Of a stretch of DNA of 64,000 bases, positions 7,923-17,677 are shown one piece after another. The notes under the pieces were generated by a model. That model saw only the letters and a list, made by a program, of their open reading frames with translations, searched no databases and had not been told where the DNA came from. Every line of letters starts with the position of its first letter. Position 1 is the stretch's first letter. The position numbers and the translations under genes were made by a program. The DNA comes from JBCBCP01 sp039817385. Its GTDB lineage: Bacteria > Pseudomonadota > Alphaproteobacteria > Rhodobacterales > Rhodobacteraceae. The stretch is taken from NCBI GenBank assembly GCA_039817385.1, contig JBCBVY010000003.1, positions 62,001 to 126,000 on the forward strand, read 5' to 3'.

Positions 7923-10156
7923 GCGATGGCCCCTTTCAGCGGCACCGGCAGCGCGGATTTGCCGATATGCGCGAGCACCTGGTCGCGCGGGCCGTCCACC
8001 ATCATGCGCCCGTTTTGCAGCACGAGGCTGCGCGTGGTCAGCGACAGGATCGGCACCCGGTGCGTGGCAATAACCGCCGTGCGGCCCTGCATCCACGTGC
8101 CGAGGCGCTCGACCAGCGCGGTCTCAAGCCCCTGGTCCAGCGCCGCGGTTGGCTCGTCCAGCAGGCAGACCTTGGGGTCTTGCAACCACAGCCGCGCCCA
8201 GCCGATGGACTGGCGCTGACCGATGCTGAGGCCCGCGCCGCCATCAAGGATGTCAAGGTCGAGGCCCTTGTGATGCGCGCGGACAAATTCGCCCAGACCT
8301 GCAAAGTCCAGCGCGGCCATCAGCCGGTCGTCGTTCCGCTCGAGCAGGGTGAGGTTCAGGTTCTCGCGCAGGCTGCCCTGGAACAGGCGCACGTCCTGGC
8401 TAAGGTAACCGATCAGGCGGCGCAGATCGCGCGGTTCGATCTGGCTCATGTCGGTGCCGTCGATCATCACGCGGCCCGTGCTGGGGGCATAAAGCCCGCT
8501 CAGCAGTTTCAGCAGGGACGACTTGCCCGACCCGTTAGCTCCCAGCACCGCAACCCGCTGCCCCGGCAGGATGCGCGCGCCCGGAATGTCAAGGATCGGC
8601 GCGCCGTCTTCTTCATAGCGGAAGGTCACCTCGCGCAGTTCAAACCCGCCCTCCAGCGCCTCGCGCCGCAGGTAGCTGCGCCCTGCTTCGGCGTCCTGCG
8701 GGGCATCCGCCACGGCGTCCAGCCCATCGAGCGCCGCCTTCACATTGCCCCAGCGCGCAAAGGTGCCCGCAAGCTGCGTAAGCGGGCCAAGCGTGCGGCC
8801 CGTCAGGATGCCGACCGCGATGATGGAGCCGACGGTGAACTGCCCCGCAAAGACAAGGTAAGTGCCCGCGATCACCGCGGCGACATAGGTCGCCTGCTGC
8901 ATCCCCTGGCTCCAGAAAGTCAGGATGGAGGCCAGCGTGCGCTGTTCAGAGCTTTTCATCGCCGACAGCGTCGTCAGCTCGGTCCAAAGGCGCATCACGC
9001 GGTCCTCGGCCCGCTGCGTTTTGACCGTGTCACGTTCGAAAATCACCTCGTGCAGAAGGCGGGAGGAGCGCGCAGCAGAGCCTTGGGTTTCCTGCGTCAG
9101 CGCCAGCATCCGCTTTTGCAGGAAAAAGCCGGGGATCACCATCAGAAGCGCGCCCGCCACCAGCACCCAGACCACCGGGCCCGCGATGGAGGCGACCAGC
9201 AGCAGGAAGACAAAGATAAACGGGATGTCCGCAATCGTGCCAATGGTGGACGCGGTGAAAAATTCGCGCACCGAGCCAAACTCGCGCATCGCGTTGAAGG
9301 TCATCGCGGGGGAGTGGCCGCGCTGGTCAGAACGCGCGCCCAGCACCCGCTCCATCAGCAGCTCCAGCACCGAAAGCTCGATCTGCCGCCCGGCCCCGTC
9401 CATAAGACGCGCGCGGGCGATCTTCAGGAACGCCTCCATCAGCAGCGCGAGCGCCGCGCCTGCGGCCAACACCCACAGCGTCGCCTCGGACTGGTGCGGG
9501 ATCACGCGGTCATAGACCTGCAAACTGAACAAAGCGACCGCGATGGCCAGCAGGTTGGCCACAAAGGAGCCAAGCGCGATCTCGATCAACTGACGCTTGA
9601 ACCGGTGGAACTGACCCCAGAACCAGTGCGGCTTGGCCTCCACGCTCTGATGGATGCGCGCAACCCGGTCCAGCGGCGCTTCGGCCCGGACCAGAAGGCC
9701 CGCAAAGAAGGGCGCGAATTCCTCGATGGCGACCTGCGCGCGGTTGTCGGTGCAGGTGGTATCATAAAGGATCAGGTCACCACGCGACTGCCCCAGCACG
9801 AGGATCACCTGGCCCGAGGTCATGTAGGCCAGCGCGGGCCACTGATCCGCCGAAAGGTGCGGCACCGTGACGACTTCGGTCACGCAGCCTGCGGCCTCAA
9901 GCCCCGCGGCGATGGCCGCCGCCTCCACTTCGTCCGGTGCACCTGACCGGGTTGCCTTGCGCATTGTGTCCAGCACGTCGCCGCGCGACGTCTCCACACC
10001 CAGCAGCCCCGCATAGACAACGCTTAGATCAGCGCGGGCGCGCAGGCGGTCCGCATGGCGGTTGGAATTGTCGGCCTTTGGCGTCTCGGGCGGCGCTGCC
10101 GCCATCTTGGCGCGGCCATTCGTGATGGTCAGGGTGAAGGGCGTCTTGCCGCTCAT
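7919..10156 (-). CDS. type I secretion ABC transporter (LapB-like permease/ATPase)
   Basis: This 745 aa protein has three parts. Residues 40-170 form a C39-like domain. Residues 190-460 form an ABC exporter transmembrane domain. The nucleotide-binding domain has Walker A GANGSGKSS (539-547), the signature LSIGQRQ (643-649), Walker B VCLLDEPT (663-670) and the H-loop ATHR. The peptidase-like domain lacks the catalytic Cys where it is expected, so it probably docks substrate rather than cleaves it, as in LapB/HlyB-type exporters. It powers secretion of the adjacent adhesin. It overlaps both neighbours by 4 bp. Confidence 0.92.
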   Translation of the reverse strand: MSGKTPFTLTITNGRAKMAAAPPETPKADNSNRHADRLRARADLSVVYAGLLGVETSRGDVLDTMRKATRSGAPDEVEAAAIAAGLEAAGCVTEVVTVPHLSADQWPALAYMTSGQVILVLGQSRGDLILYDTTCTDNRAQVAIEEFAPFFAGLLVRAEAPLDRVARIHQSVEAKPHWFWGQFHRFKRQLIEIALGSFVANLLAIAVALFSLQVYDRVIPHQSEATLWVLAAGAALALLMEAFLKIARARLMDGAGRQIELSVLELLMERVLGARSDQRGHSPAMTFNAMREFGSVREFFTASTIGTIADIPFIFVFLLLVASIAGPVVWVLVAGALLMVIPGFFLQKRMLALTQETQGSAARSSRLLHEVIFERDTVKTQRAEDRVMRLWTELTTLSAMKSSEQRTLASILTFWSQGMQQATYVAAVIAGTYLVFAGQFTVGSIIAVGILTGRTLGPLTQLAGTFARWGNVKAALDGLDAVADAPQDAEAGRSYLRREALEGGFELREVTFRYEEDGAPILDIPGARILPGQRVAVLGANGSGKSSLLKLLSGLYAPSTGRVMIDGTDMSQIEPRDLRRLIGYLSQDVRLFQGSLRENLNLTLLERNDDRLMAALDFAGLGEFVRAHHKGLDLDILDGGAGLSIGQRQSIGWARLWLQDPKVCLLDEPTAALDQGLETALVERLGTWMQGRTAVIATHRVPILSLTTRSLVLQNGRMMVDGPRDQVLAHIGKSALPVPLKGAIA

Positions 10157-11487
10157 ATCGCCGTCCCCTCGGCCAGAACGCCCTGAAGCCGCGCGATTTC
10201 GACCTCCAGCCGCTTCGCCTCGTATTTCAGCCGGATTTCAGCGGCTTGCCGCGCGGCGAAGGTCTCGTAGACGCCGACAACATCCATCACCTGCCGCCGT
10301 CCGGCGCCGTATTGTTGCTGGAAAAGGTCGAGGTTCGCCTTGGCCTGCGCGGTCAGGCCCTGCGCCTCCGCCGCCTGACGGCGCTTGGCCGCAAGCTGGC
10401 TGTCGAGACGCGCGAGCGTGCGGCTTGCGTCCTCGGTCGCTTGGGCGACTTGCCGGGCTGCGGCTTCTTTTGTCTCTTCGATGGCGCGCAGGCGTGCGGG
10501 CGTGCCAAGGCCCAGCTGCGCCCCGCCCACGTTCAGGCCCAGCGTGCTGCCTTCACCGATGGTGCCCCCAATCGAGACGCCCGGTAGCGAGCCGCCCCGT
10601 TCGATTTGCGCCTCGGCGATGGCGCGGGTTTTCTCGGCGCCTGCCTTGGTGACGGTTAGGGGCTGCGCGGCGGCGACGCTCACGGCCAATTCCGGCACGC
10701 CGCGCACGGCGTCCAGCGGCTCCGCGGCCATCGCATTGAGTTCCGCCAGCGCAGTGCGCTCCGCCTCCGCGGCTGCGTCCCGGCGCGCGCGGATCTCGGC
10801 CAGCTTGGCGCGGATGATGTTCAAGTCGGACATGTCCGAAACGCCGCCCTTGACGCGCTCGGACATGATATACTCGAAATGCTGCATGTCTTTCAGAACG
10901 CCAGCCTCAAGCGCGGCGCTCTCGCGCCCTTCGGCCGCGGACAGGTACAGGCCCAAAGCATCAGCGACGCGGTCGTTGGTGTCTGCGCTGAGCGCGACCG
11001 CCGCGACTTCCACATCCGCCTTTGCAAAAGCGCGCTCGCCCTTTTTGCGGCCATTGTCGAACAGCACTTGGTCCACAACGATATTGGCGACGATCGAGGA
11101 GAGCGAGGTCAGGCTGATCTGCGGGCCCAGCGTGGGCAGCCAGTTCTTCGACGCGGCCTCTGCCCGCAGGCGTGCCGCGCGCAGTTCGGATTCCGCCGCG
11201 CGTGAATTGGCGGCCAGCACCGCGCCTGCAACCCGGTCATAGGAAGAGCCCGAAGGCAGGACAGACCGGCGCGCCATCAGCCCCTGGATCACCGGGCTTT
11301 CCGCGCTCAGCTTGGCATCATAGGTGGTGTCGGTCCCCGCAAACGCCGCCGCTTCTGCCTCAGGCGCTGCCGTGGGGCCTGCCAGCCGCGAGACGAAGCC
11401 CGCGCCCATCGGGTCTTCGCCCACGCAGGCGCTGAGCCCCATCCCTGCCGCCAATACCGCCGCGGCCCTGATACCGTTCTGCCCCAT
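10153..11487 (-). CDS. TolC-family outer-membrane secretion protein with lipobox
   Basis: This 444 aa protein has a signal peptide ending in a lipobox-like LSAC (Cys21). The long Ala/Glu/Arg-rich helices form two internal repeats, as in TolC/OprM-type efflux proteins (helical pairs near residues 100-230 and 320-440). It would form the outer-membrane channel for the type I system. It lies 98 bp downstream of the adhesin gene and overlaps the ABC gene, so the order is adhesin, TolC, ABC, HlyD. The intergenic 11488-11585 shows no clear terminator. Confidence 0.88.
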   Translation of the reverse strand: MGQNGIRAAAVLAAGMGLSACVGEDPMGAGFVSRLAGPTAAPEAEAAAFAGTDTTYDAKLSAESPVIQGLMARRSVLPSGSSYDRVAGAVLAANSRAAESELRAARLRAEAASKNWLPTLGPQISLTSLSSIVANIVVDQVLFDNGRKKGERAFAKADVEVAAVALSADTNDRVADALGLYLSAAEGRESAALEAGVLKDMQHFEYIMSERVKGGVSDMSDLNIIRAKLAEIRARRDAAAEAERTALAELNAMAAEPLDAVRGVPELAVSVAAAQPLTVTKAGAEKTRAIAEAQIERGGSLPGVSIGGTIGEGSTLGLNVGGAQLGLGTPARLRAIEETKEAAARQVAQATEDASRTLARLDSQLAAKRRQAAEAQGLTAQAKANLDLFQQQYGAGRRQVMDVVGVYETFAARQAAEIRLKYEAKRLEVEIARLQGVLAEGTAI

Positions 11488-11585
11488 ATTCGACCCTTGT
11501 GTCCGGGTGTCTTTGTCTTCGTGTCGGGCGGCGGGGGTGGTTGGGCCCGGATTGGCCTTCCACCCCTCGTGCCCTGCCGCAACCG

Positions 11586-14500
11586 TTAGCCGATCACCGT
11601 GTTGATATCCTCGTCGATGATCAGTGTGCCGTCATTGCCGACCGAGTAGACGTCATAGGTCTGGCCCTCTGCGGTCTGTGTGCCGGTGCGCGTGGCGCCC
11701 GTGATCGTGACCGTATCGTCCGAGCCGCCATGAATGGTCAGCATGTTGCTGGTGTCCGACAGCGCAACAAGCTGCGCTTCGTTGATGCTCAGGTTGGCCT
11801 CTTCAGCAAATTGCAACTCGACCTGCTCAATCGCGTAATTGCCGAGATTTGCGTTGCCGAGATCAACCGTGCTGTTCGCGCTTTCGTCGTCCAGCACCAC
11901 ATAGGTGCCCGCGGTGTTGCCTGCGCCATCGGTTGAGGTGACGACAAGGTGCGAGCCGTCCGGCACGTTTGACGTGAAGGCAAAGTTTGTTTCGCCCAGC
12001 GCGGGGATATCGGTTTGCACCGCGCCCACTTGCGTGACGGTGCCATCTGCGGCGACCATTGCGACGCTCAACTCATCGCCATTCATCTCGGTAGAGATGC
12101 CGCGGATGCCGGCCCCATCGCGGGTGAAGCTCGCCACAACCGGCCCGTCCGGCGCGTCGGTGTCCACGTGGACCGTGTCGGTGATGGTGTCGGTGTTGCC
12201 AACCGCGTCGGTCGCGTTGACAACAATTTCCGCGTCATAGGTGCCCGCAGGCACATCAGACGCCGGGATATCGACGCTCCAGTTGCCTGCCGCGTCCACG
12301 TCCGCTGTGTAGGTCTGTCCGGCAAAGCCGACCGTCACGACCGAGCCAGCCTCGACCTGACCGCCCAGGCTGATGCCGTCCTGCGCCTCAGCGGCGTTGA
12401 CGGTGTTGTCGCCGGCAATCGGGCCCGATTGGTTCAGCGTGTTGACCAATGTGTCGACCACGACCGTGTCGCTGACGGTCGCAACGTTGCCAGCGGCATC
12501 CGTGGCCGTGACAGAGACGTCGGTCGTGTATTCCCCGGTCGGGATCTGGTCTGGTGCAAAGCTTGCCGTCCAATTGCCAGCGGCATCCACAATCGCCTCA
12601 ACCGTGGCCGCGCCAAGCGTGACTCTGACGGTCGAGCCGGGTTCGGTTGTGCCGGTGATCGGCACGCCGTCAACACGTTCCGCTTCGGAGATGATGTTGT
12701 CGTTTTCGATCAGGTCGGCGCTGACCGAAAGGTTATCCACGCTTGTGTCCACGTTCACACTGTCCGTGCGCGTCAGCGTATTGCCTGCCGCGTCCGTCGT
12801 GGTTGCGGTGATGTCCGCGGTGTAGGTGCCTTCGGGGATCTCTGCGGCGGTGTAGAGGGCCTGCCAGACACCAGCGGCATTTGCCACAACGGTGTGGGTG
12901 ACAGTGCCCAGCGTGACGTCCACGATGGCACCCGGATCGGCCGTGCCCGAAAGGACCACGCCATCGCGGGATTCCTGGTAGTTGATGATGTCATCGCCTT
13001 CGACCGGCTCCGGGCTGATCGTCAGGGTGCCGGCATCGGTATCGACATCCACGGTCTGGGTGATGCTGTCTGTGTTGCCTGCCGCATCGGTGGCGGTGGC
13101 GACCATAGCGGCCGTGTAGGTGCCCGCGGCGATCTGGTCCGCCGCAAAGCTTGCGGTCCAGCTGCCATCGGCGGCGACCATCGCCTGCGTCGTGACACCG
13201 TTCAGCTCCACCACAACGGTCGAGCCGGGTTCGGCATTTCCGGTCACCACAAGGCCATTTGCGGCCTCAGCTTGGTTGATGATGCCGTCCGCGCCGCCCG
13301 TGGTGCTGGTGTAGTCCAGCTGGTTGACGAGTGTGTCCACGCGCACGGTGCCAGCGGCCTCAGCGGTGTTTCCGGCCGCGTCAGTCGCCACGGCGGTCAC
13401 CGCCGCGTCATATTCACCGGTCGGGATGTCAGATGCGTTAAAATTGGCGGCCCAGGTGCCATCCGCCGCAGCCATGACGGTTGTTGAGACGCCGCCGAGG
13501 GTGACGAGCACGCTCGATCCGGCCTGCGCGGTGCCGGTGAGTGTCACGCCATCTGCCCGTTCGGACATGTTGATGACGCCGTCGCCTTCAACGCTGGCCG
13601 TGTTGACTGTGACATCCGCCTCCGTATCGACCTCGACGCTTTGCGTGATGCTGTCGGTGTTGCCCGCAGCGTCCGTCGCCGTGGCGGTCATTGTCGCGGT
13701 GTAAGTGCCCGCGGCGATCTGGCCGGGGGCAAAACTGGCCGTCCAGCTGCCATCGGCGGCCACAACCGCCTGAACGGTTTGCCCGCCCAGTTCCACGATA
13801 ACGGTCGCGCCTGCCTCGGCGTTGCCGGTCACGACAAGGCCGTTTGCCGCCTCTGCCGCGCTCACGATGCCATCGGCGCCGCCCGCGGTGCTGGTGAAGT
13901 CCAGCGTGTTGACCAGCGTGTCCACCTGCACGGTGCCTGTGGCCTCGGCGGTGTTACCCGCCAGATCGGTGGCAACCGCCGTAATCGTCGCATCATATTC
14001 GCCGGTCGGGATCGTTCCGGCGGCGAAATTCGCCGACCACGTGCCATCCTCTGCCGCCGTCACCGTCGTGCTCGCATTGCCGAAGGACACGACGACCGAA
14101 GCGCCCGCCTCCGCCGTGCCGGTCAGCAGGACACCATCGGCGTGCTCGGACATGTTGATGACGCCGTCGCCTTCGATTGTGTTGGTGTCAATCGTGACGT
14201 CCGTCACGGTGTCGACAACCAACGTATCGGTGAGCGTGGTCGTGTTGCCGAAGGCATCGCCGGCGACAACGGTGATTGTCTCGTCATACTCGCCGGTCGG
14301 AAGCACGCCCGACTGATAGGTCACCGACCAGGTCCCATCTTCGTCCACGGTCGCAGTGCGGGTCACATCCTGCACCGTCACGGCCACGGTCGCGCCCGCC
14401 TCGCCGGTTCCGGAGATGACGACGCCGCTCTCCATATCCACACCATTGACCACATCGCCGGCACTTTCGGTGCCATCGGTGATTTCGATCACCGGAGGCG

Positions 14501-15326
14501 TGGTGTCGATGACAAAGCCCGGCCCGTCCAGTGTTTCGACAAGCTCGCCGTCGCGTTCCACCACGACAACAGAATCATAATCGCCATCGACCGGAAAATC
14601 GTCGCCTTCGAAAACCACGTCCCACAGGCCTTCGTCGTCGATTTGCGTGGAAACCGTCTTGTCACCAACCGTGACAGTCACATCGTCGCCCGGCTCGCCT
14701 GTTCCAGACACGTTCAGCACATGCGTTTCCGGGTCGTCGCCGCCCACGGCCGTTTCGCTTCCCGCATCGGTTACCGTTGGATCGACCGGGGTGTAGACAG
14801 GGCCGTCCTCGCTTCCACCGCCAGCCGCGCCAATGACCGCGGCGCCAACGCCAGCTGCGCCGACACCCCACAGCCCCGCGCCGCCCAAAAGACCGGCGCC
14901 AAGCATCGACACCTCGCCATCATCGATGGGGACGCCCGCGATATCTGTCTGGCCCAGGAATATCAGATCGTCCGACGGGCTCCACTTACCCCACTGCTCG
15001 GTCGGGCCGAACTGCGCATAAAGCTCCCCGTTCGTGGTCTCAACAAAGGCAACCTCGTTCAGGTAGCCATCAGCAGAAATGAACAGCCGGTTGGGCGTAC
15101 CCGCGTCGTTGAAGTACCCCTCAATCACAATGACGCGCCCGTCGACCAGCACAATGTTCAGATCGTCACCCACCCGCTGGGTCGCGCGCATGTCCGCTTG
15201 TCTGAGGTTAAGCGAAATTTCCTGGCCAGCCGTGGCCTGAAGGGTGGTTGTCGGAGTATCCGCCGACACGACGCCACGCTGCAATGCGCCCGCGCTATCG
15301 CGGACGACGAAATCAATCGGGTTCAT
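11586..15326 (-). CDS. Bap-like type I secreted adhesin with Ig-like repeats
   Basis: This 1246 aa very acidic protein has no Sec signal. Residues 1-140 form a BapA-prefix-like domain, followed by a Gly/Ala-rich hydrophobic segment (about 141-171). Residues 182-1058 hold nine bacterial Ig-like repeats of 97-98 residues, each ending near VDT. Residues 1059-1147 are a divergent repeat. The C-terminal 100 residues (IHGGSDDTVTITG ... LIIDEDINTVIG) look like the type I secretion signal of Rhodobacteraceae adhesins. No RTX nonapeptide block was seen. It is probably exported by the three downstream gene products and used in surface attachment or biofilm formation (inference from family). Confidence 0.88.
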   Translation of the reverse strand: MNPIDFVVRDSAGALQRGVVSADTPTTTLQATAGQEISLNLRQADMRATQRVGDDLNIVLVDGRVIVIEGYFNDAGTPNRLFISADGYLNEVAFVETTNGELYAQFGPTEQWGKWSPSDDLIFLGQTDIAGVPIDDGEVSMLGAGLLGGAGLWGVGAAGVGAAVIGAAGGGSEDGPVYTPVDPTVTDAGSETAVGGDDPETHVLNVSGTGEPGDDVTVTVGDKTVSTQIDDEGLWDVVFEGDDFPVDGDYDSVVVVERDGELVETLDGPGFVIDTTPPVIEITDGTESAGDVVNGVDMESGVVISGTGEAGATVAVTVQDVTRTATVDEDGTWSVTYQSGVLPTGEYDETITVVAGDAFGNTTTLTDTLVVDTVTDVTIDTNTIEGDGVINMSEHADGVLLTGTAEAGASVVVSFGNASTTVTAAEDGTWSANFAAGTIPTGEYDATITAVATDLAGNTAEATGTVQVDTLVNTLDFTSTAGGADGIVSAAEAANGLVVTGNAEAGATVIVELGGQTVQAVVAADGSWTASFAPGQIAAGTYTATMTATATDAAGNTDSITQSVEVDTEADVTVNTASVEGDGVINMSERADGVTLTGTAQAGSSVLVTLGGVSTTVMAAADGTWAANFNASDIPTGEYDAAVTAVATDAAGNTAEAAGTVRVDTLVNQLDYTSTTGGADGIINQAEAANGLVVTGNAEPGSTVVVELNGVTTQAMVAADGSWTASFAADQIAAGTYTAAMVATATDAAGNTDSITQTVDVDTDAGTLTISPEPVEGDDIINYQESRDGVVLSGTADPGAIVDVTLGTVTHTVVANAAGVWQALYTAAEIPEGTYTADITATTTDAAGNTLTRTDSVNVDTSVDNLSVSADLIENDNIISEAERVDGVPITGTTEPGSTVRVTLGAATVEAIVDAAGNWTASFAPDQIPTGEYTTDVSVTATDAAGNVATVSDTVVVDTLVNTLNQSGPIAGDNTVNAAEAQDGISLGGQVEAGSVVTVGFAGQTYTADVDAAGNWSVDIPASDVPAGTYDAEIVVNATDAVGNTDTITDTVHVDTDAPDGPVVASFTRDGAGIRGISTEMNGDELSVAMVAADGTVTQVGAVQTDIPALGETNFAFTSNVPDGSHLVVTSTDGAGNTAGTYVVLDDESANSTVDLGNANLGNYAIEQVELQFAEEANLSINEAQLVALSDTSNMLTIHGGSDDTVTITGATRTGTQTAEGQTYDVYSVGNDGTLIIDEDINTVIG
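12153..14783 (-). repeat. tandem Ig-like repeat block (nine units of about 292 bp)
   Basis: Nine in-frame units of 97-98 codons lie within the adhesin gene. Units 3 and 5 resemble each other most (sharing EGDGVINMSE.ADGV), as do units 4 and 6 (sharing AEAANGLVVTGNAE and DGSWTASFA). A two-unit block of about 585 bp therefore appears duplicated at 13617-14201 and 13032-13616. Such blocks are prone to copy-number change by recombination. Confidence 0.85.
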
Positions 15327-15679
15327 AACACCACCACTCTACTCCGGTACGCTTACAATGTGGCGCACCCGGTTTCGCCTCGACCTGCCGGACTGTTTTT
15401 TGTTCGTCCGGCTTCAGCCACCTTTTTTATATTGCATACCCGATTGGCGAATCGGCGGCTAGATGTTTTTTCGGCAATCCCCGAAATTCCTTGTCAAGCC
15501 CAGGGCGGGTTGTGGCAGAAAAGACTCAATATCATGCGGCCTCGCCATTCCGGTTGCCATCTGCGCCCATCGCAGCGGGGCGAGCCCCCACATGGAAACG
15601 CTTGACCGGGCGCGCGGGCCGCCCCAGCCTGCGGCAGGCGCGCGAAGAAACCCAACCGCGCGCATCGCCCCGAGGCCCC
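15327..15679. other. divergent intergenic region upstream of the adhesin operon and the CocE hydrolase gene
   Basis: No gene was seen here. The stretch 15390-15480 is distinctly AT-richer than its surroundings and must hold the promoters of the adhesin operon (-) and the hydrolase gene (+). It contains a dyad with arms GCCGGAC (15387-15393) and GTCCGGC (15406-15412) around a T-rich 12-nt spacer, and a second small dyad CCGATT/AATCGG (15440-15455). Either could be an operator. No convincing -35/-10 pair could be fixed. The rest, 15490-15679, looks like ordinary leader sequence. Confidence 0.5.
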
Positions 15680-17572
15680 ATGACCAACGACACCCCGCTG
15701 ATCGAAGAGCCGGACCACGGTATCACTCTGACAGACGGCACACGCCTGTCCGCCCGTATTTGGCGGCCCGCGGATTGGGCGCCCTGCCCCGCGATCCTGG
15801 AATACCTGCCCTACCGCAAGCGCGACGGCACCTGCGCGCGGGATGCGCTGACCCACCCGTGGTTCGCGCGGCACGGCTATGCTTGCGTGCGTGTCGATAT
15901 CCGCGGCAATGGCGACAGCGACGGGGTGATGGAGGATGAATACAGCCCGCAAGAGCTGGCCGATGCGGTGGAGGTCATCGCCTACCTCGCGGCGCAGCCT
16001 TGGTGCAGTGGCGCGGTCGGGATGATGGGGATCAGCTGGGGCGGGTTCAACGGGTTGCAGGTCGCCGCATTACAGCCGCCTGCGCTTAAGGCCGTGATCA
16101 CGCTGTGCTCGACCGTGGACCGTTTTGCGGATGATATCCACTACAAGGGCGGGTGCCTCTTGAACGAAAACCTCGGCTGGGGCGCGACGATGTGGTCTTA
16201 CTCGTCCAAAGCGCCAGATCCTGCGCTGCGCGCGAATTGGCGCGAGATGTGGCTGGAGCGATTGCGCGCTGAGCCCTTCTTGCCCGCCATCTGGCTGCGC
16301 CACCAAAGGCGGGATGCCTATTGGAAACACGGCTCTGTCTGCGAGGATTACAGCGCAATCAAGGCCCGCGTGCTGGCCATTGGCGGATGGGGCGATGCCT
16401 ACAAGAACGCGCCACCCGAAATTGTGGAAAACATCCCCGGCGCAAAAGCCATAATCGGACCTTGGGTGCACAAATATCCCCATTTCGCCGTGCCCGAGCC
16501 GCGCATCGGCTTTCTGCAAGAGGCGCTGCGGTGGTGGGACCGCTGGCTGAAAGACGTGCCCAACGGGGCGGAGGATGACCCGGCCCTGCGCACCTACCTG
16601 ATGGACGGCGTGCGCCCGGCAACGTGGTATGCAGAGCGCCCGGGCCGGTGGCTCGCCGATCCGGAGATCACGCACCAGACGCTGGAGATAGAAGGCCCGC
16701 GCACCATCGCCTCGCCCCACGACACCGGAGCGGCGGCAGGTGAGTATTGCGCGATTTGGCTTGGCCCCGAATTGCCCGGGGATCAGCGCAGCGACGATGC
16801 GCGGTCGGCCTGTTTCGACGTCCCTGTGGCCGAGGACATGCACATCTGCGGCGCGCCGCGGATCACGCTCAGTCTTTCGTCCGATCAGCACGTCGCGCAG
16901 ATTGCGGTGCGCCTGTGCCATGTGCACCCGGACGGCGCGTCCACCCGCATCACCTATGGTGTGCAGGCGCTGCGCCTGACCCCGGGGGCACAGGCGGCGG
17001 TTACGCTGGACCTCGATCACATCGCCTATACGGTGCCTGCGGGGCACAGCCTGCGCATCGCGGTCTCCTCCGCCTACTGGCCGTTGATCTGGCCCATGCC
17101 GCACAGCGCCACGCTGACCCTGGCCTCCGGCACGGCGCGCCTGCCCCTGACCCAAAGCACCAAAGGCTGGACCTTTCCGCCGCCCGTCGCAGCCGCGCCT
17201 TGGCAAACCGAAGACCTGCGCCCCGAAGCGCACACCCGGCGCAGTGAGACGGACCACACGACGGGCCGCGTCTCGCTGATCATCGAGGACGACTTTGGCA
17301 AGGTCCGGGATGCCGACCACGGCCTGATCGCCGGTTCGATCGCCCGCGAGCGCTGGGATATCCACCCGGACGATCCTCTGTCGGCCACCGGCACCTGCCA
17401 CTGGACGGACGAGCTGGAGCGTGGTGATATCCATCTCAGAACCGAGGCATATTGCAAAATGTGGTCGGATAGCACCACCTTCTACCTCAGCGCGCGGATC
17501 GAGGCATTCGAAGCCAACATATTGATTTATGAACGAAATGTGACAGAAGAAATCCCGCGGAACCGACTGTAA
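15680..17572 (+). CDS. CocE/NonD family alpha/beta hydrolase (X-Pro dipeptidyl-peptidase-like)
   Basis: This 630 aa protein has an N-terminal alpha/beta-hydrolase domain with nucleophile motif GISWGG (Ser119) and the oxyanion region YLPYRKRDG. The C-terminal half is the jelly-roll domain of the X-Pro dipeptidyl-peptidase class (about residues 360-560). Members hydrolyse esters or N-terminal prolyl or acyl bonds. There is no signal peptide, so it probably acts in the cytosol. ATG 15680 was chosen because it starts just before the conserved domain; upstream codons look like leader. It precedes a dipeptide-type ABC importer, which suggests it processes the imported compound. Confidence 0.85.
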   Translation: MTNDTPLIEEPDHGITLTDGTRLSARIWRPADWAPCPAILEYLPYRKRDGTCARDALTHPWFARHGYACVRVDIRGNGDSDGVMEDEYSPQELADAVEVIAYLAAQPWCSGAVGMMGISWGGFNGLQVAALQPPALKAVITLCSTVDRFADDIHYKGGCLLNENLGWGATMWSYSSKAPDPALRANWREMWLERLRAEPFLPAIWLRHQRRDAYWKHGSVCEDYSAIKARVLAIGGWGDAYKNAPPEIVENIPGAKAIIGPWVHKYPHFAVPEPRIGFLQEALRWWDRWLKDVPNGAEDDPALRTYLMDGVRPATWYAERPGRWLADPEITHQTLEIEGPRTIASPHDTGAAAGEYCAIWLGPELPGDQRSDDARSACFDVPVAEDMHICGAPRITLSLSSDQHVAQIAVRLCHVHPDGASTRITYGVQALRLTPGAQAAVTLDLDHIAYTVPAGHSLRIAVSSAYWPLIWPMPHSATLTLASGTARLPLTQSTKGWTFPPPVAAAPWQTEDLRPEAHTRRSETDHTTGRVSLIIEDDFGKVRDADHGLIAGSIARERWDIHPDDPLSATGTCHWTDELERGDIHLRTEAYCKMWSDSTTFYLSARIEAFEANILIYERNVTEEIPRNRL

Positions 17573-17677
17573 TCCCGTTAAACACTTGCCTGCCGCGGGC
17601 AAATGCGCAAACTTCGCCCGGGGAAGACAGAAGGCGCCTTCGGCAAGAGATGCGCCAATCCAACCGGGAGACTCCAG

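Noticed and set aside
7865..9946. Plus-strand open frame through the secretion ABC gene
   Set aside because: Low-complexity, basic translation; the minus strand has complete ABC motifs in order.
12153..14783. CRISPR-like array from regular repeats
   Set aside because: The units are in-frame protein repeats of about 97 codons without unique spacers of CRISPR size; no cas genes are present.
11586..15326. RTX calcium-binding nonapeptide repeats in the adhesin
   Set aside because: No run of GGxGxD repeats was found; the repeats are Ig-like, and the C-terminus has a different type I signal.
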